Notes under the pieces: generated by a model | What the model saw: only the letters and a program-made list of their open reading frames with translations | Database searches by the model: none | What the model was told of the DNA's origin: nothing | Position numbers and translations under genes: made by a program | In this document: positions 26,179 to 38,800 of the stretch, in pieces | Layout: every line of letters starts with the position of its first letter | How positions within the stretch are numbered: the first letter of the stretch is position 1 | Source of the DNA: Ascaris suum | Taxonomy: Eukaryota > Nematoda > Chromadorea > Rhabditida > Ascarididae | Length of the DNA stretch: 64,000 nt | Assembly (NCBI GenBank): GCA_013433145.1 | Contig: CM024173.1 | Span: 2,141,101 to 2,205,100 of the forward strand | Direction: 5' to 3'

Positions 26179-29100
26179 GTATGTTATCCTTTTGCATTTC
26201 TCACTATCAATTCAACCTATTTTATTCACCTTTCTTTTAATTCAAATCGTTGAAATAACCTTTTGGCATACTTTAAAATGATCGCTATACTATTTTGCAA
26301 AGACTTGCAGTTATTCATTGCAATTGCAGTAAATGCAATAATTCACTGTTGTTCGGGTTGATATTGCATAAGCATAAGTAATGCAATTTCAAGAGCATCT
26401 ATTTAAATTATCAGCAGCACCTATAATTGAGGAGAAAGTTCACTTTTTTTGATATTTTTATGTATTTAAATAAATTTGCATTCGTAAAATCCTACTCAAC
26501 TACCTCATAATTGCAAGTTTATATAGTTGTTCGCTTATTTATGCGGTAACCTCAACCAAAAAATCACTAGTGTTGAAGCCATCAGATTTCATTGCTATAG
26601 TCTATAATAAATTCTAAAATAAACCTTTGTATAATAATTTGATATACTATTCATGAAAAGATTTATTCTCAGATAAAGATGCTGAAAAAAAAATCTTATT
26701 TTAATGTGTACTTTACAAAATGCGAAAATCGAATATTTTCCACATTTCTAGATGTCGCTAGTTCGGTTGAAGTATTTCGATAATTTATGTGAGCGGTCGG
26801 TCTAGTGATTAAAATTGCAAAATTACGTATTGTGTTTTCAATTTCGGGAATATTTTTTTGTTAAGATACGCATATATAGTGTGGATAGATTTAGAAGTAA
26901 CATACGTGCAATTGATTTTTCATTAAGTACGAAGTGACAATATATAGAATAGTGTTATAATAAGATAAGAGAACTTTGTAAGGTGATAGAGAATGGCGAA
27001 AATATCGACGATAATCACCGAGATATATGAATTATCACTGTAGTGATAATTGTTTGGTGATATGATGGCTGATATTTGTGTTTTTATTGTGGAGGATCAC
27101 ATATGTGCGGTTTTTGGCCAAATATTTTGTCCACCTTTAACAGCATCTATAAATTTGTCAATTCTACACAATGGCCGGATTGGCCACTGAGTAATTGGCT
27201 AAATTTGACAATTTCTATTGATAGCGATGACTATGCAATTATATTCATCAATAAAAACAATGCTTTATAAGCAGCAATCTTTCAAGTCTTCTTCTTTATA
27301 TTTAGATTTCAGTGGAGTATATTAGCACAACCATAAGTCATGCGAATGACAAATCATAAGCAGCTGTTAGTCACATGTTGAAGAAGTAAGTTCCGATTAT
27401 GGTGGATACGACAGTGACTAGCGGATTAACGCATAACTATAGCGTGAAATATTGCTGCCTTCAATGTGGCTGGAGGAATAACTTCATGAGCTAATTGTGG
27501 GGCGATAAATGCGATATAGCCACTCATACAATACTACTATTTCTAATGCTATAATTATTTTTATTATTTTCATTAATATTAATACTAATATCAATATTAA
27601 TATTGGAGAAATGTAAGATTTTGATAGGGTTTCCTCCCAGTGTCCTTGCATGGCTTTTTTTTTTGATTGTAGTTTAGTGAGAAAATTTATTATTCACGAA
27701 AAAATTCGTTAAAAAATTTTCATCAAAAATTTTTAATGGATTTTCTCATTGAAATTCACTATAATTTCACAACTTTCCATATCTACCAAAAAAAAAATCT
27801 AGAGTCACAAAATCTCTTCATAAAATTTGGTTGCAATCTGGTATTTTCGAAGCAAAAAAAAAAATTAAATTGAATTTTCCATTTCCATTGATAGAGGGAG
27901 TTGTGTCTTTATAACTGAGAGAGTGGACGGTAAGAAAAACGATGAGAGGATGCATTGAAAAGGTGGAGAAAATCCATAGTAACCGAGTTCACTTTTAAGT
28001 GGTGAGTATCGAGAATAAACCAAAACGCACCAGCTTCCTCAAATTTTCCGGCTTTTGGCCGTTTTTCTCTTCTCCATTTCTACTGCAGCTCCGCTTTGGA
28101 CTTTAGCCTAGTTCCTGTTGGTTTCATGTGCTTTCGAGTTTTCCGGTTTTCTGATCTACGATATTTCTCGGTAATCTGGCTTTCTGTTCGTTTCTTTTCA
28201 AACCGCATTGGTATCATCCTCAATATGTAATATTGCCGATTATCAGTAAACGATTGCGTTAAAAAACATTACAAACGTAATCATTTACTGATAATTATCC
28301 ATAATTTGTACAACAAGACTAAAGTAAAACATTAATTAAAGCGACAAATAATTTCGGAAATAAACTGAAGATATGAAACGATGAATAGTGACCACGAAAC
28401 AAGCACACCTTTTTTATAACTACTAGAATTTAATTATTTATTAAAGGTAATTATTACCTATCTAAAATAGATGATCATATATTACAGGTTTATTGCGGTT
28501 ATATCGATATTGCTCGTTGGGGAATTATGGCAATTAAGCAAAGGTAAGTCGTAATGTTGATTGTGCGCATATGATAACGCTCTATTATAACATCAAGTAA
28601 TGTCGCATCAATCGGCGTATGACACACTTCGATGCGTATCACCTTCCGCATCGCAGCGCATTTCCAAATGCCGAATTTAGTGAACAAAACAATTTTTCGA
28701 ATGAGCAAAGAATCTAGAGCATCCATTTCGAAAAATTTTTGCTTCACAAAAAAATGACTTCCCAATTTCTAAGGGGATGGAGGGGAGAAGGAGACTAGAA
28801 GGAGATTCATCTGCCCCTGCTTACTGTAGGATATTAAAATAGCGTTGAAGATCTACATTTTTGAAAACTGTTACCCACTTGTATCTAAAAGATGAGCATA
28901 GCACACATATACACATGAATACATATATGTGCACGCACACATGACATCATAATAATATGTTTATGCAAAATAAGTGAACGTTGACCGACCTTTTTGCATT
29001 GCAACACTTATGAGTAGACTGCAATTGTAACGTTTAGCAGGGTTTATTGCATTCTTCAGGCAATTCACTAAAGCTGCATTCATCATTATAAGAAAGCGTT

Positions 29101-32100
29101 TATTGCTTCTTATTGCATTTATTCTTGCATATCGTCGACTAATTTACTTGTCGTTTTTCTTGAATCACAATTAGAGATGTTGAAAAATATACAGTTATGT
29201 TTTATGAGAATAGTTTTTTTTTTCAATTATTTTTCTGTATTCTTACGTTGTCCCAACAATGAAACTCATTTGCATACTTTCAAGCTGAAATCATTTGAAT
29301 ATCGCTATCCTCAATTAGACCTTATATTGTATTTTAAAATTGTTGAGAATTACTTCGATAGTGCATTTGATTGAATTTTTCTCATGCTATGATCGATGCA
29401 ATACATCATGAGCTCATAGCTCTTAGCTGTTTCGTTCAGTTTCAACCTTTAAATCAGCTTGTCTTTTCCGGACTTTCCTTTTCGGAACGTCAGAGTATGG
29501 AATAAACTACAACAACAGGAGTGTAAAGCTGGACAGTCATGTTGAAATCTATTTTGGTGTTGATTGATCGCATTTGATATTTCTCCACAATAATGTGGCG
29601 GTATCGGATCGCAGCAATGTTGTGGTTTAAGGACAAATCTCACTGAAGAAGGTTAAAAATGAGGAATTTTCGGCCAAGATGGACGATTTCGTTTCCGGCG
29701 ATCCGAGTCTACTCAAACAGGTAGAGAAATCGGCACTTTGGAATCAAATGCTACAAGATGAAACGAAGCAGGTTAAAAGTTTTGCTTACATTAACCAATT
29801 TCTTCAGTTTTTTTCTTTTAGTATGCAATGAATCATGTCGCCTTCAATTATTGGTTCATTAAACTGTACAATATGATGCAAAGTTTTGTGTAATCTGTAA
29901 CCAGAACGGAGCTCGGAGCAAAACTGCAGCTCCGAAAACCGTTACATATCAGGAATTCTAACATTGGAACCGGAACGTAGGGATGAGCCTTATGTAAATA
30001 ATAATATCAGAGTGATGTTTATTGCCCGAAATACCTGACAGAACTAAATCTGAAGCTTCATAAGGTCACATTCATTGAGATCATTTAAATGGGTATATTC
30101 AATGCGGAATTCCTATAATTACGAGTAACATATATACTTGGAATTACAGTAATATTTGTTATTGAAAAACAGAAAAAATTCTTCAAGAAACACATTGTAA
30201 ATAATATTGACTAAACTAGTTGAAAAGAGCAGAAAAACTGATAAGGTGTATACTCATCTGATTGATTTCCTTTACAAATTATTAATAAAGTAAAACATGC
30301 AGAAATATTCGATTATATTTGAATTGAAAATTATTCATAAAAAGAAACACATTTTCTCTTAACCTGATCGGGTGTAAAATTAAAATTCAAAGAGGATAGA
30401 AAATAATGCAATTTATTTTTGAAAATATTAACTATTTGTTAGTCTTTTCTAAGCTTATAGATTGATGTGAAATATCTCATATATAGACATCCTATGATAC
30501 ATAGGATAAAATCCTATATTATTTTTCCAAGATTGAAAGATATACCGAAAAAAAAGTTTCAACGTATCTTTTAGCATTCAACAATTAAAGTTTAATAGAT
30601 CTAATTTCATTCATCCCCAATTTGAAACTGAACGTTGCATTGATAGATAAACGAGCAAACATTATCTATGGATAGGGCATTCATCGCCATAGTACGCTTC
30701 TGCAAAGGAGATTTGCAAAAGACGTAAGAATTGCAATGGCAAATATTTCTTAGGAACGGATTGGACGTAAGTTCAAAAATCATTGATCAGGCGAAATAAA
30801 GACAACTAATAAATTCGCTTGTTAAACGATGCTCATTTATTTTAGGTCATGCTTCCACATAGCTCAGGCTTTGCACCTGAAACGGTATCATCATTTTCTG
30901 GAAAGGTCGATGGCGATTTTCCATCATTTTCTGGAAAAGCCGATGACGATTTTGACAACTCTCAACAAGCGCATATGACCGGAATTTTGAGGTGAGAGTT
31001 TGATGAATTTTCAACCGCTGTGCTGTATTCCTAAAATAACGTATGGATTTTATGACAGGAAAGGTGGCACTTAGCTGAGAAGAACATATTTATGCTGTTT
31101 TTTTTTTCATTTCGCAAACATTGCATATTATTCTAAAGTGAAATTCTTCAGCAGAAAGCTTTAAGCGATAACAATTAAATATGTCGACGATAGAAATTAA
31201 ATATCGCTTCTTTTTTTTAATATGCAATTTTATTCACACAATCACAATTCTACACATAGTTTTTCAGTTTGTTCCCCCTCAAACCCAAAATAATAGTTTT
31301 CTATCTATGAAAGTACTCCTCATTAACCCAAATAACAGCTTTTAAGTGGAAGATTCATCGAAGTAATTTGCCGAACTCGAAAACACTCTGAAGCATCTAA
31401 GCAGCTCACGCCAATAGATCTTGCCATCGTTCTAAGGTCGATCCCTCTCCCATTCTTCCCCTCCATCCCCCTCCTCTCTTCCTCCAATACACGCTTAATA
31501 TTGCATGTTTGCAGCCCGTTTCCCGACGAAGAGAGTATGACATCTGCCGAAGCAAGACCTAAGAATATCGACGGAAGGCTTATGAGTCACACGGGAGGTG
31601 CTGTCAGTTTGCAAGTTACTTAATCACTTTCTCTGATTGCATCGTTTTTATAATATTTTGTTCGAATTTCATCGATACGAAACTCGACGAAAGCATGACG
31701 TCATTGATAAACTCAGAATTATCGTCTTGGGCTGAAATCACCGCCTAATCCCAGTTACAACATCAACATTGATCGACTGAACCACGAAGGACTTTTTCTC
31801 TATATTCCATAGAGAGTGAAAAGTTCAGTACAATAGACAAACGTGATCGATCAACGCAGCATCGTTGATAGAGCCTTAGTTCTCTTCTTGTAAGCCTCAT
31901 TCCACCTCTTAGTTTTTCTATAATCGCTTTCAATGTACTCTTTTCGAAACACTAAACAAATTGATTTACACTTCAAACTATTTAGCTCATTTATATAATT
32001 CTTAATGAATTCAAATGGTAATCTTTCATAAAGCAATTTTGTTATGGGATTTGAAATGGAATGAAACGGTAATAGGATGAGCAAATTTAAGATGCACTAA

Positions 32101-32810
32101 GAGGCGATCTCGAGATTGGGCTATCGTTGACACATAATCATCCGGAACGTCCTGAAACAGTACCGGCAACAATGTTAAATGGAGATAAAGAAGAAAATGA
32201 ATTACCAGGAAAAGGACAACTCAACGATGACATCGAATTAGTGGAAAAACCCGACGATGAACAATCAAATGCACATATGCAAAGTAATGCATTTGCTCAC
32301 AGGTATGTAAATATTTTAAAAAATTGGAATGACATAATTTGGAATAAAATTGGTATCATATGTGATAGTATCGTAATATTCGATAATTTGCATCTGAATA
32401 GAAGAAAAAAAAATGCAAACCATAACACGAAATAAATCGCTTCCATTTATTTAGAACGTTATTTGGACTGTGGCGGATATTTGATGATGTCTTGCTACAA
32501 ATTTTACTGCAGTTTGACGCATACCATGCTATCAACATTAACCTTTTTTAAGCAACAAAAAGAGAATTAGATAAATGCTTTCACTCAGCAGATTGCTATA
32601 TCTTAGATTAGCAGAAGAAACATTGACTGACGAGGAACGTTTGCAATTCGGTGTCATTGCACTCTAGCGAATGAAGTGTTGAAGACCGATCATATTACCT
32701 CGGAGAAATGCTCCCCACTCTTCGCTACCACTCCAGAACCCTCATGGAATGACAGATATGCAAAGATTTCAGAAGAATTGCAATGAATTCTATTCTGAAG
32801 GGAGACTTTT

Positions 32811-32873
<63 letters not shown>

Positions 32874-35800
32874 GTGTTCTTCGAAAAACTTTATCAACAT
32901 GCAATAACCGTATAAAATATTATATAAATGCAAAAGATTTTTTCAAAATCTTACAATAACGATGATGATTTTTTGAGTGAAAGGAGAATCATTTTTTTTT
33001 TCCAAAATCTTGAGAGGAGATACCGTTTTATTGCAAGGAGGGGATTTTTTTTGCGAAGATTTTTGTTCTCTTTACTATAGCTTGCAAGTAGTTATAAAGT
33101 AATTGTATAAACTCCTGTATATTAAGAAAGTAAGAATTAAGACGCCGAATTAGAGACGACGCCATCCTCTTCTATCTTCCTGAACAATTTTTCGATCTCA
33201 TTTGCCTCAGGATCAAGGATGTAATCGGCGCTGAAACAATCATTATCGATTTCCTTAGTCACCGTCAATGCTTCCGATTTATTTCGACTGATCTTCGAAC
33301 CTCTCTTAAGGCCAATGAGGGATATTTGTTGATAAGTCACTTAGACGTAACCCATTTCGGAGGTGTTACTCGATGTAAATTAAATCATTAGGCTACTATA
33401 TGCTTATTTTGTGAAATTTGATCCACATATAGTAACGGTAAGCTATCAATGCATTTATAAAATTGATGAAAAGATTCTCGACCATATTATCACCACATTA
33501 CCGCTGCAGAGTGCAGATTGCTTCCATAGGATCAATTTCGTAAAAGTTGAATATGCACAATATAAGCGCCTATCGAATGGATTGATTAAATTTCATTGCG
33601 TTTATTCTAAGTTGTTCAATCGAGACTAGACAGGTGTATGATAATCGAAAAACGAGGCATTAGTTAAACATGTGTTGTTTGAAAGGGGCAATGAGCAGTT
33701 GGTGCCAGCTGAAATTGGTTTTAGCCGTTAATAAAGATTAATTCCTAGTAACCTATCAAGAAGTGCATGATTCGATTAAAATGTTGGCAAGATGGCTGAT
33801 AATTCATTGTTGTTAATTTGATAATATTTATTAAGTTGGTGTTAAGTGGTTCAATTACGATAGGATATAAGTTGATGTTAAGTGGAAGTGATATATTCGT
33901 TAACGATAGGATATCTTGTTTCCTTTTTTGCATATATGACCTTTTTCATAGCCGCTCATAGGTAGATATCAAGCACCTCTCTCTCCCTCTCTCTTCACCT
34001 CTCCCTCCACTCTCTACTCTCCTCAATAACTTTTGAGGAATTTTATAGAACACTGGTTTTTTTTTTAAAATTAATAACTGCTCGAGAGTGAAGTTCTGAT
34101 GCACATTCGATACTCAAAATCACTACTATAAAATTCAAGTTTGTACAATAAAATTACTAGCAATGATTTTCAATGATTGGAAAACGTCGGAAATTTAGTA
34201 ATTTCAGGTGGTTTTTTTCTCTAGATTACTTTAGTTATGTTGAGTGTTTACGAGTAATCACTAAAATTTTTATCGATATTAATATTTCAATTTAAAATTC
34301 TCAAAAAATTTTCAAATTTTCACAAAATTTCCATCAGATTTGCATATTCAAATGCCATTGTCATATTTTATTGATCGTAATTGAAAATTTTAAGAATGGA
34401 GAATGTTTCGCATTCGGATGGGCTCATCAAGTACAAAGAACAATTCAAATAGTAAATGCCATTCATTGATAATCGTTCATAAATGTGCGCGCAATTCGAA
34501 TCACCCATATATTCATGACTTGAGGGTAAATGCGGCCGAATAAACGCAATAGTTCATATGATGCAATAGTGTAGGTTTATGAGGTTTAAAAGGATATGCA
34601 TAAGGTTGCTATATGATATATGGGATTGTAGTTGTGAGCAAGGAATCATTTTAAACGATAAGAAAAACATGGACAATTATGCATAACTAGGATTGATTAG
34701 ACTGTAGTCATATATTCGTCCTAAAATCGTGAAATTATTTCAGAGAATTATAGAAATAAATTTATACAGAAGAAATGAATGAGTTATTATCTGATATGCG
34801 TTCCTATTTACCTAATGAATACTCTGTTAACCTGTGAGAAAAATATTGCTTTAATTGAGGCAACTTATTCTTTCATTAATAAATATAGCAATATAAAGTG
34901 CATTTTTACCAACTTGTTCATTTTCGGCATACTATGTTTGGATTTCTGTTCCGATATGAGCATTTTCGAGGTAAAACAATGCACATTCCCATTTCGTCGG
35001 GGTATATTTTCTTATCAATTTCTCCCCTTGTATTCCCAACCATACCACTAATATTTGTTATGTTTACTGAAATGTAATTGTACTAATGTTTACGTTTCTT
35101 TAGTGTTGCTGATGGTGATGCAATGGAACAACTGATGAGAATGATCGATGCGCAGGTCGATGACGGTCGCGAGGATGTTCCCGTTGGGTTCTCGGTCGAC
35201 GACCCACGAGCCACTGGGGAGATTTCATGGAGTACACCTGAAATTTTCGACATTCCACTTGTAATCGATGCGAACACTAAACTCGGTACACATTGAATAC
35301 GTATTTAGAAATTGCAAATTATGAATCCACTATCATGAAATGGTTATGCATAAGGGCGGCTAAGTTGGACTGTCGAAGAGCCTCTAGAGGCCGACTTTTC
35401 CATGTCCTTACAGAATTCTGGAGGCGCTTTTGGTCAAAAAATCATTTTTTATCATCGACCAGGAAATTTCCTGAAGAATATGCGCTACTAGTAATGACAG
35501 TAGTTTGTTAATTATCCAGAACTAATATGTGAGAAAAAGATCAATCTAGATTCATATTTGGTGTGCAATTTAGGTGTTAACGAATTATCGGCGTTTTTGA
35601 ATGTGACACTGCGGCATTTCCAAATTTTATAGATGTTTAAGCATGCCATAGTGCATTGTTTTTATGTAAGGGTCAGCTCCTCTTGGCTCATCTAGTAGTC
35701 CAGGTCTTTTTGAGGATTTGCACCCTCTGTCGAGATGCGGTCAAGTAAACTGTGAGACAACACAAGTGTAAGGGCGAACAGTTTGTCACACTTATGCAAT

Positions 35801-38800
35801 AAAGTGACAAACACGAAGGGATACTAGGATGGTTTCAATAGCCAGCACGGTCCTACGTTCGCATCCGTCGAAATCCACGCTGCCACCATTCACCTCGCAC
35901 GTTGCAACGGTCACGCATTAGTAGACTCACTGGGTCTTAAGAGCAGTCTAGAGGCTGGAATGAATACACGAGCACATCAACTCCTTTTATATCCACCCGA
36001 TTCCTTCTCAGGCTAGGCCCTTTGACTTACTTTGTAGGATGCACTATTCCCGCCTGATCCAGTCACCTCGCTTACCTTACATATAATGAGTGTTCTTCTC
36101 TTGTTTATTCTCGCAAATATGTTGGGAAAAAATCTTGAATTTGCATCTTCGTCAAGTTTTGTGCTAGCGAGAGCTTCCAGTGCATCGAGAATCTGCCAAG
36201 GACGTTTAAAAAATATGACGAAGAATGAAAAAAATGAACGGAAGAGACTGAAATATAGCGAATTGAGAAATATTTGAGCTTAAGATTTGAAGAGCGGAGT
36301 GCCACATAGATGTTAGCGGAGTACCACTAAAGAACAGATGTTAATTAATTGTTTTTATGAGCTTGAAGCGGGGTGGGAAGGGGGTTAGAGAAGGATATTT
36401 GTGTGTACTTGAAGAGGCGAAGTACAATGTTTAAAGTGTCTCATTGAAAGGTATTCGATTTAAACTATTTTTTGAGGGTATTTAATTAAACACTATATAG
36501 CAAATGATCTAAATTTTCGGCCATTCACTCAACTTTATATTCTACTACTGGGTGTGGTTACATTACTCTTGCATTTTGTAAGAGTACAAAAAACTGAAAA
36601 CGATGATGAATAAGTCATCACTCATGCAGCTCTATTTTTGCATTTTCTTCTCGCCTGCACAATTACAATTGTAATGTGTCAGCGATGACGAATAAAAATG
36701 CTTTCAATAAGCTGAAGTGGAATCTGATAGCTTCGAAAGCATTTTTTTTGTCTGCTTCACTTCACTTCATTTTACTCACCGAGGCATCCATTATGAATAT
36801 ATGTCTCTTCATATCGTTTCTACGTCTGCTTGAGAAGAGAAATTGTAAAGTCGCCTAAAGATTACTGCTTAATGTTCATCTCCGCCCCATCGGATGCTGA
36901 AAAGTCAATCCACCGTCGTTTCGCTTCCTATGGAGGTCGGGATCTATACCGCCGCCTTTGCGCCGATGAAGGTGCCGTGCGAAATGACTCGGTAAGACAA
37001 AGCCAAGAATTTTGCTCGGAATCCACGTACAAGCGATAGCGCAGTAACCAGTATGCCAAACGATGACTATCAAAAGCATTTTAAGTAGGAAATTCTGGAA
37101 TTGCGATTCCAATATAGTCTAATATAGTATTCTAGAGTTGCACCAAAAATTTATTGACTTCAGGTGACGAGCTACTCTCGGTGAAGGCATATGATGCTAT
37201 CAACGATCAACTCGAATTCATATGCTATCGACCAGAATTAGTGTTTTGTTTGACGGATTTTATTTCATCGGGTAATTATCAACTACGTGTCGTTTATTCA
37301 TCGGAGCAGAAACCAATCGATTTTGAATTACCAATTGCCATAATTGTACGACATTCACTAAGCGATTCATCACCAATTGAAAGCATCTATGAGGTTTCAT
37401 TTCATCGTTCATTTTGCTCTCTAATTTTATTATAATACAATATTGAGTTCGTTTACGCTCTTGAAATCAATTTTCCCAAGAAAATTTAACTATTAATAAT
37501 CTATTTATTTTAATAGCGTTTATTGATTCATTTGTAATAGCATAAGCATTTCAGATTATAATACCGAAATTGAATTTTTCGTCATTTTTTTTTTGCAATT
37601 TTTTTTTCGACACATAAGATAAAAGTTTTTTTTAAAGATAAACTATTGATGATAGACAGTGTTTTATGAAGTTGTAATTTTTGCAGCATTGATTTCTAAT
37701 TTAGTGTATATGTTCATCAAAAATGTGCAATATTAACGCATTTTTATCTCTGATACATCAATGCATTAAAAATGCAGATAGAGAATTATTTACCTCTTTT
37801 TAAAGATTCATCTCAATTTCCTCAAAACAATTTCCTCTTATCGCACTGACCTCTTGACAATCGTAGCGTCTAGTTGTTCACCTTATAGGCGTTAACCACT
37901 ATACGTGTGAAGTCTTCTTCGTTTTAATATTGCTATTAGTGTTAGTATTACTATTACCATTATTACTGATAGTATTACTATTACCATTAATGTTCCAACA
38001 TTATTCGCTGCTACAATTATTGATGGTAGTAATGGCGCTGAAATCTTATGAAGAGTTTCTCAATGATTACTATTATCATTACTCTTACTATCAACCTTAA
38101 CATTCTCTTTGCTTTAGATGTTCGCTGTTGTTTTGATTGTAATTCGTCACAAAAGTACCTTCAACCGTTCACTTGTTCAATTGCTTCATCATTCCTATTA
38201 TTGCTGCTTAATATATTTGAACAGTCGTATGTCTGTATATGAAATCTGATGCTTTTAATGCATTTTTGCAAATTTAAACTAGTGAATCGCATTATGGTAA
38301 AGAAGTATCTATATCAGCATATGCATGTGTGTGTGTTTGCATGTGTCTGTCTGGAAATTTCAACTCGTAAGTCTGTCAGCGCAGAGCTAAGAAACTTGAT
38401 CGGTACAATATATATTAGAAAATGGTCTTCTATATGAACTTTCGAGCTTGATCCATCAACTTTAGAAAAATTATAAAGTATCAGAGATGCCCAAAAAGTT
38501 GCATTCATTTCCATCTGATCGGTTTTTTTAGACCGGCCGGTTTACAAAAAACAATCTTTTGCAGAAGACTTCTGAGGTATATTGGATCAGTGTCAATGTA
38601 GTTATCTTTTTTTGTTGCCAATTTATGTGATCGGTCGATCAAATGAGAGGAGCAGAAAAAGCACATGCCATATCACCTGTTCTGTAATTTCCGCGCTTAT
38701 CAGCTCTGTTCATGCTTATTGTATAAGTTCTTTTACAGAACCGCAATTTCACTATTCGTTTTGTTGTATCAGACGAAGTAATTGCTCATGAGCAATACTC

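Noticed and set aside
36871..36990. Second open frame over exon 10
   Set aside because: It is closed by TAA directly upstream with no acceptor in between, and its end phase does not fit exon 11.
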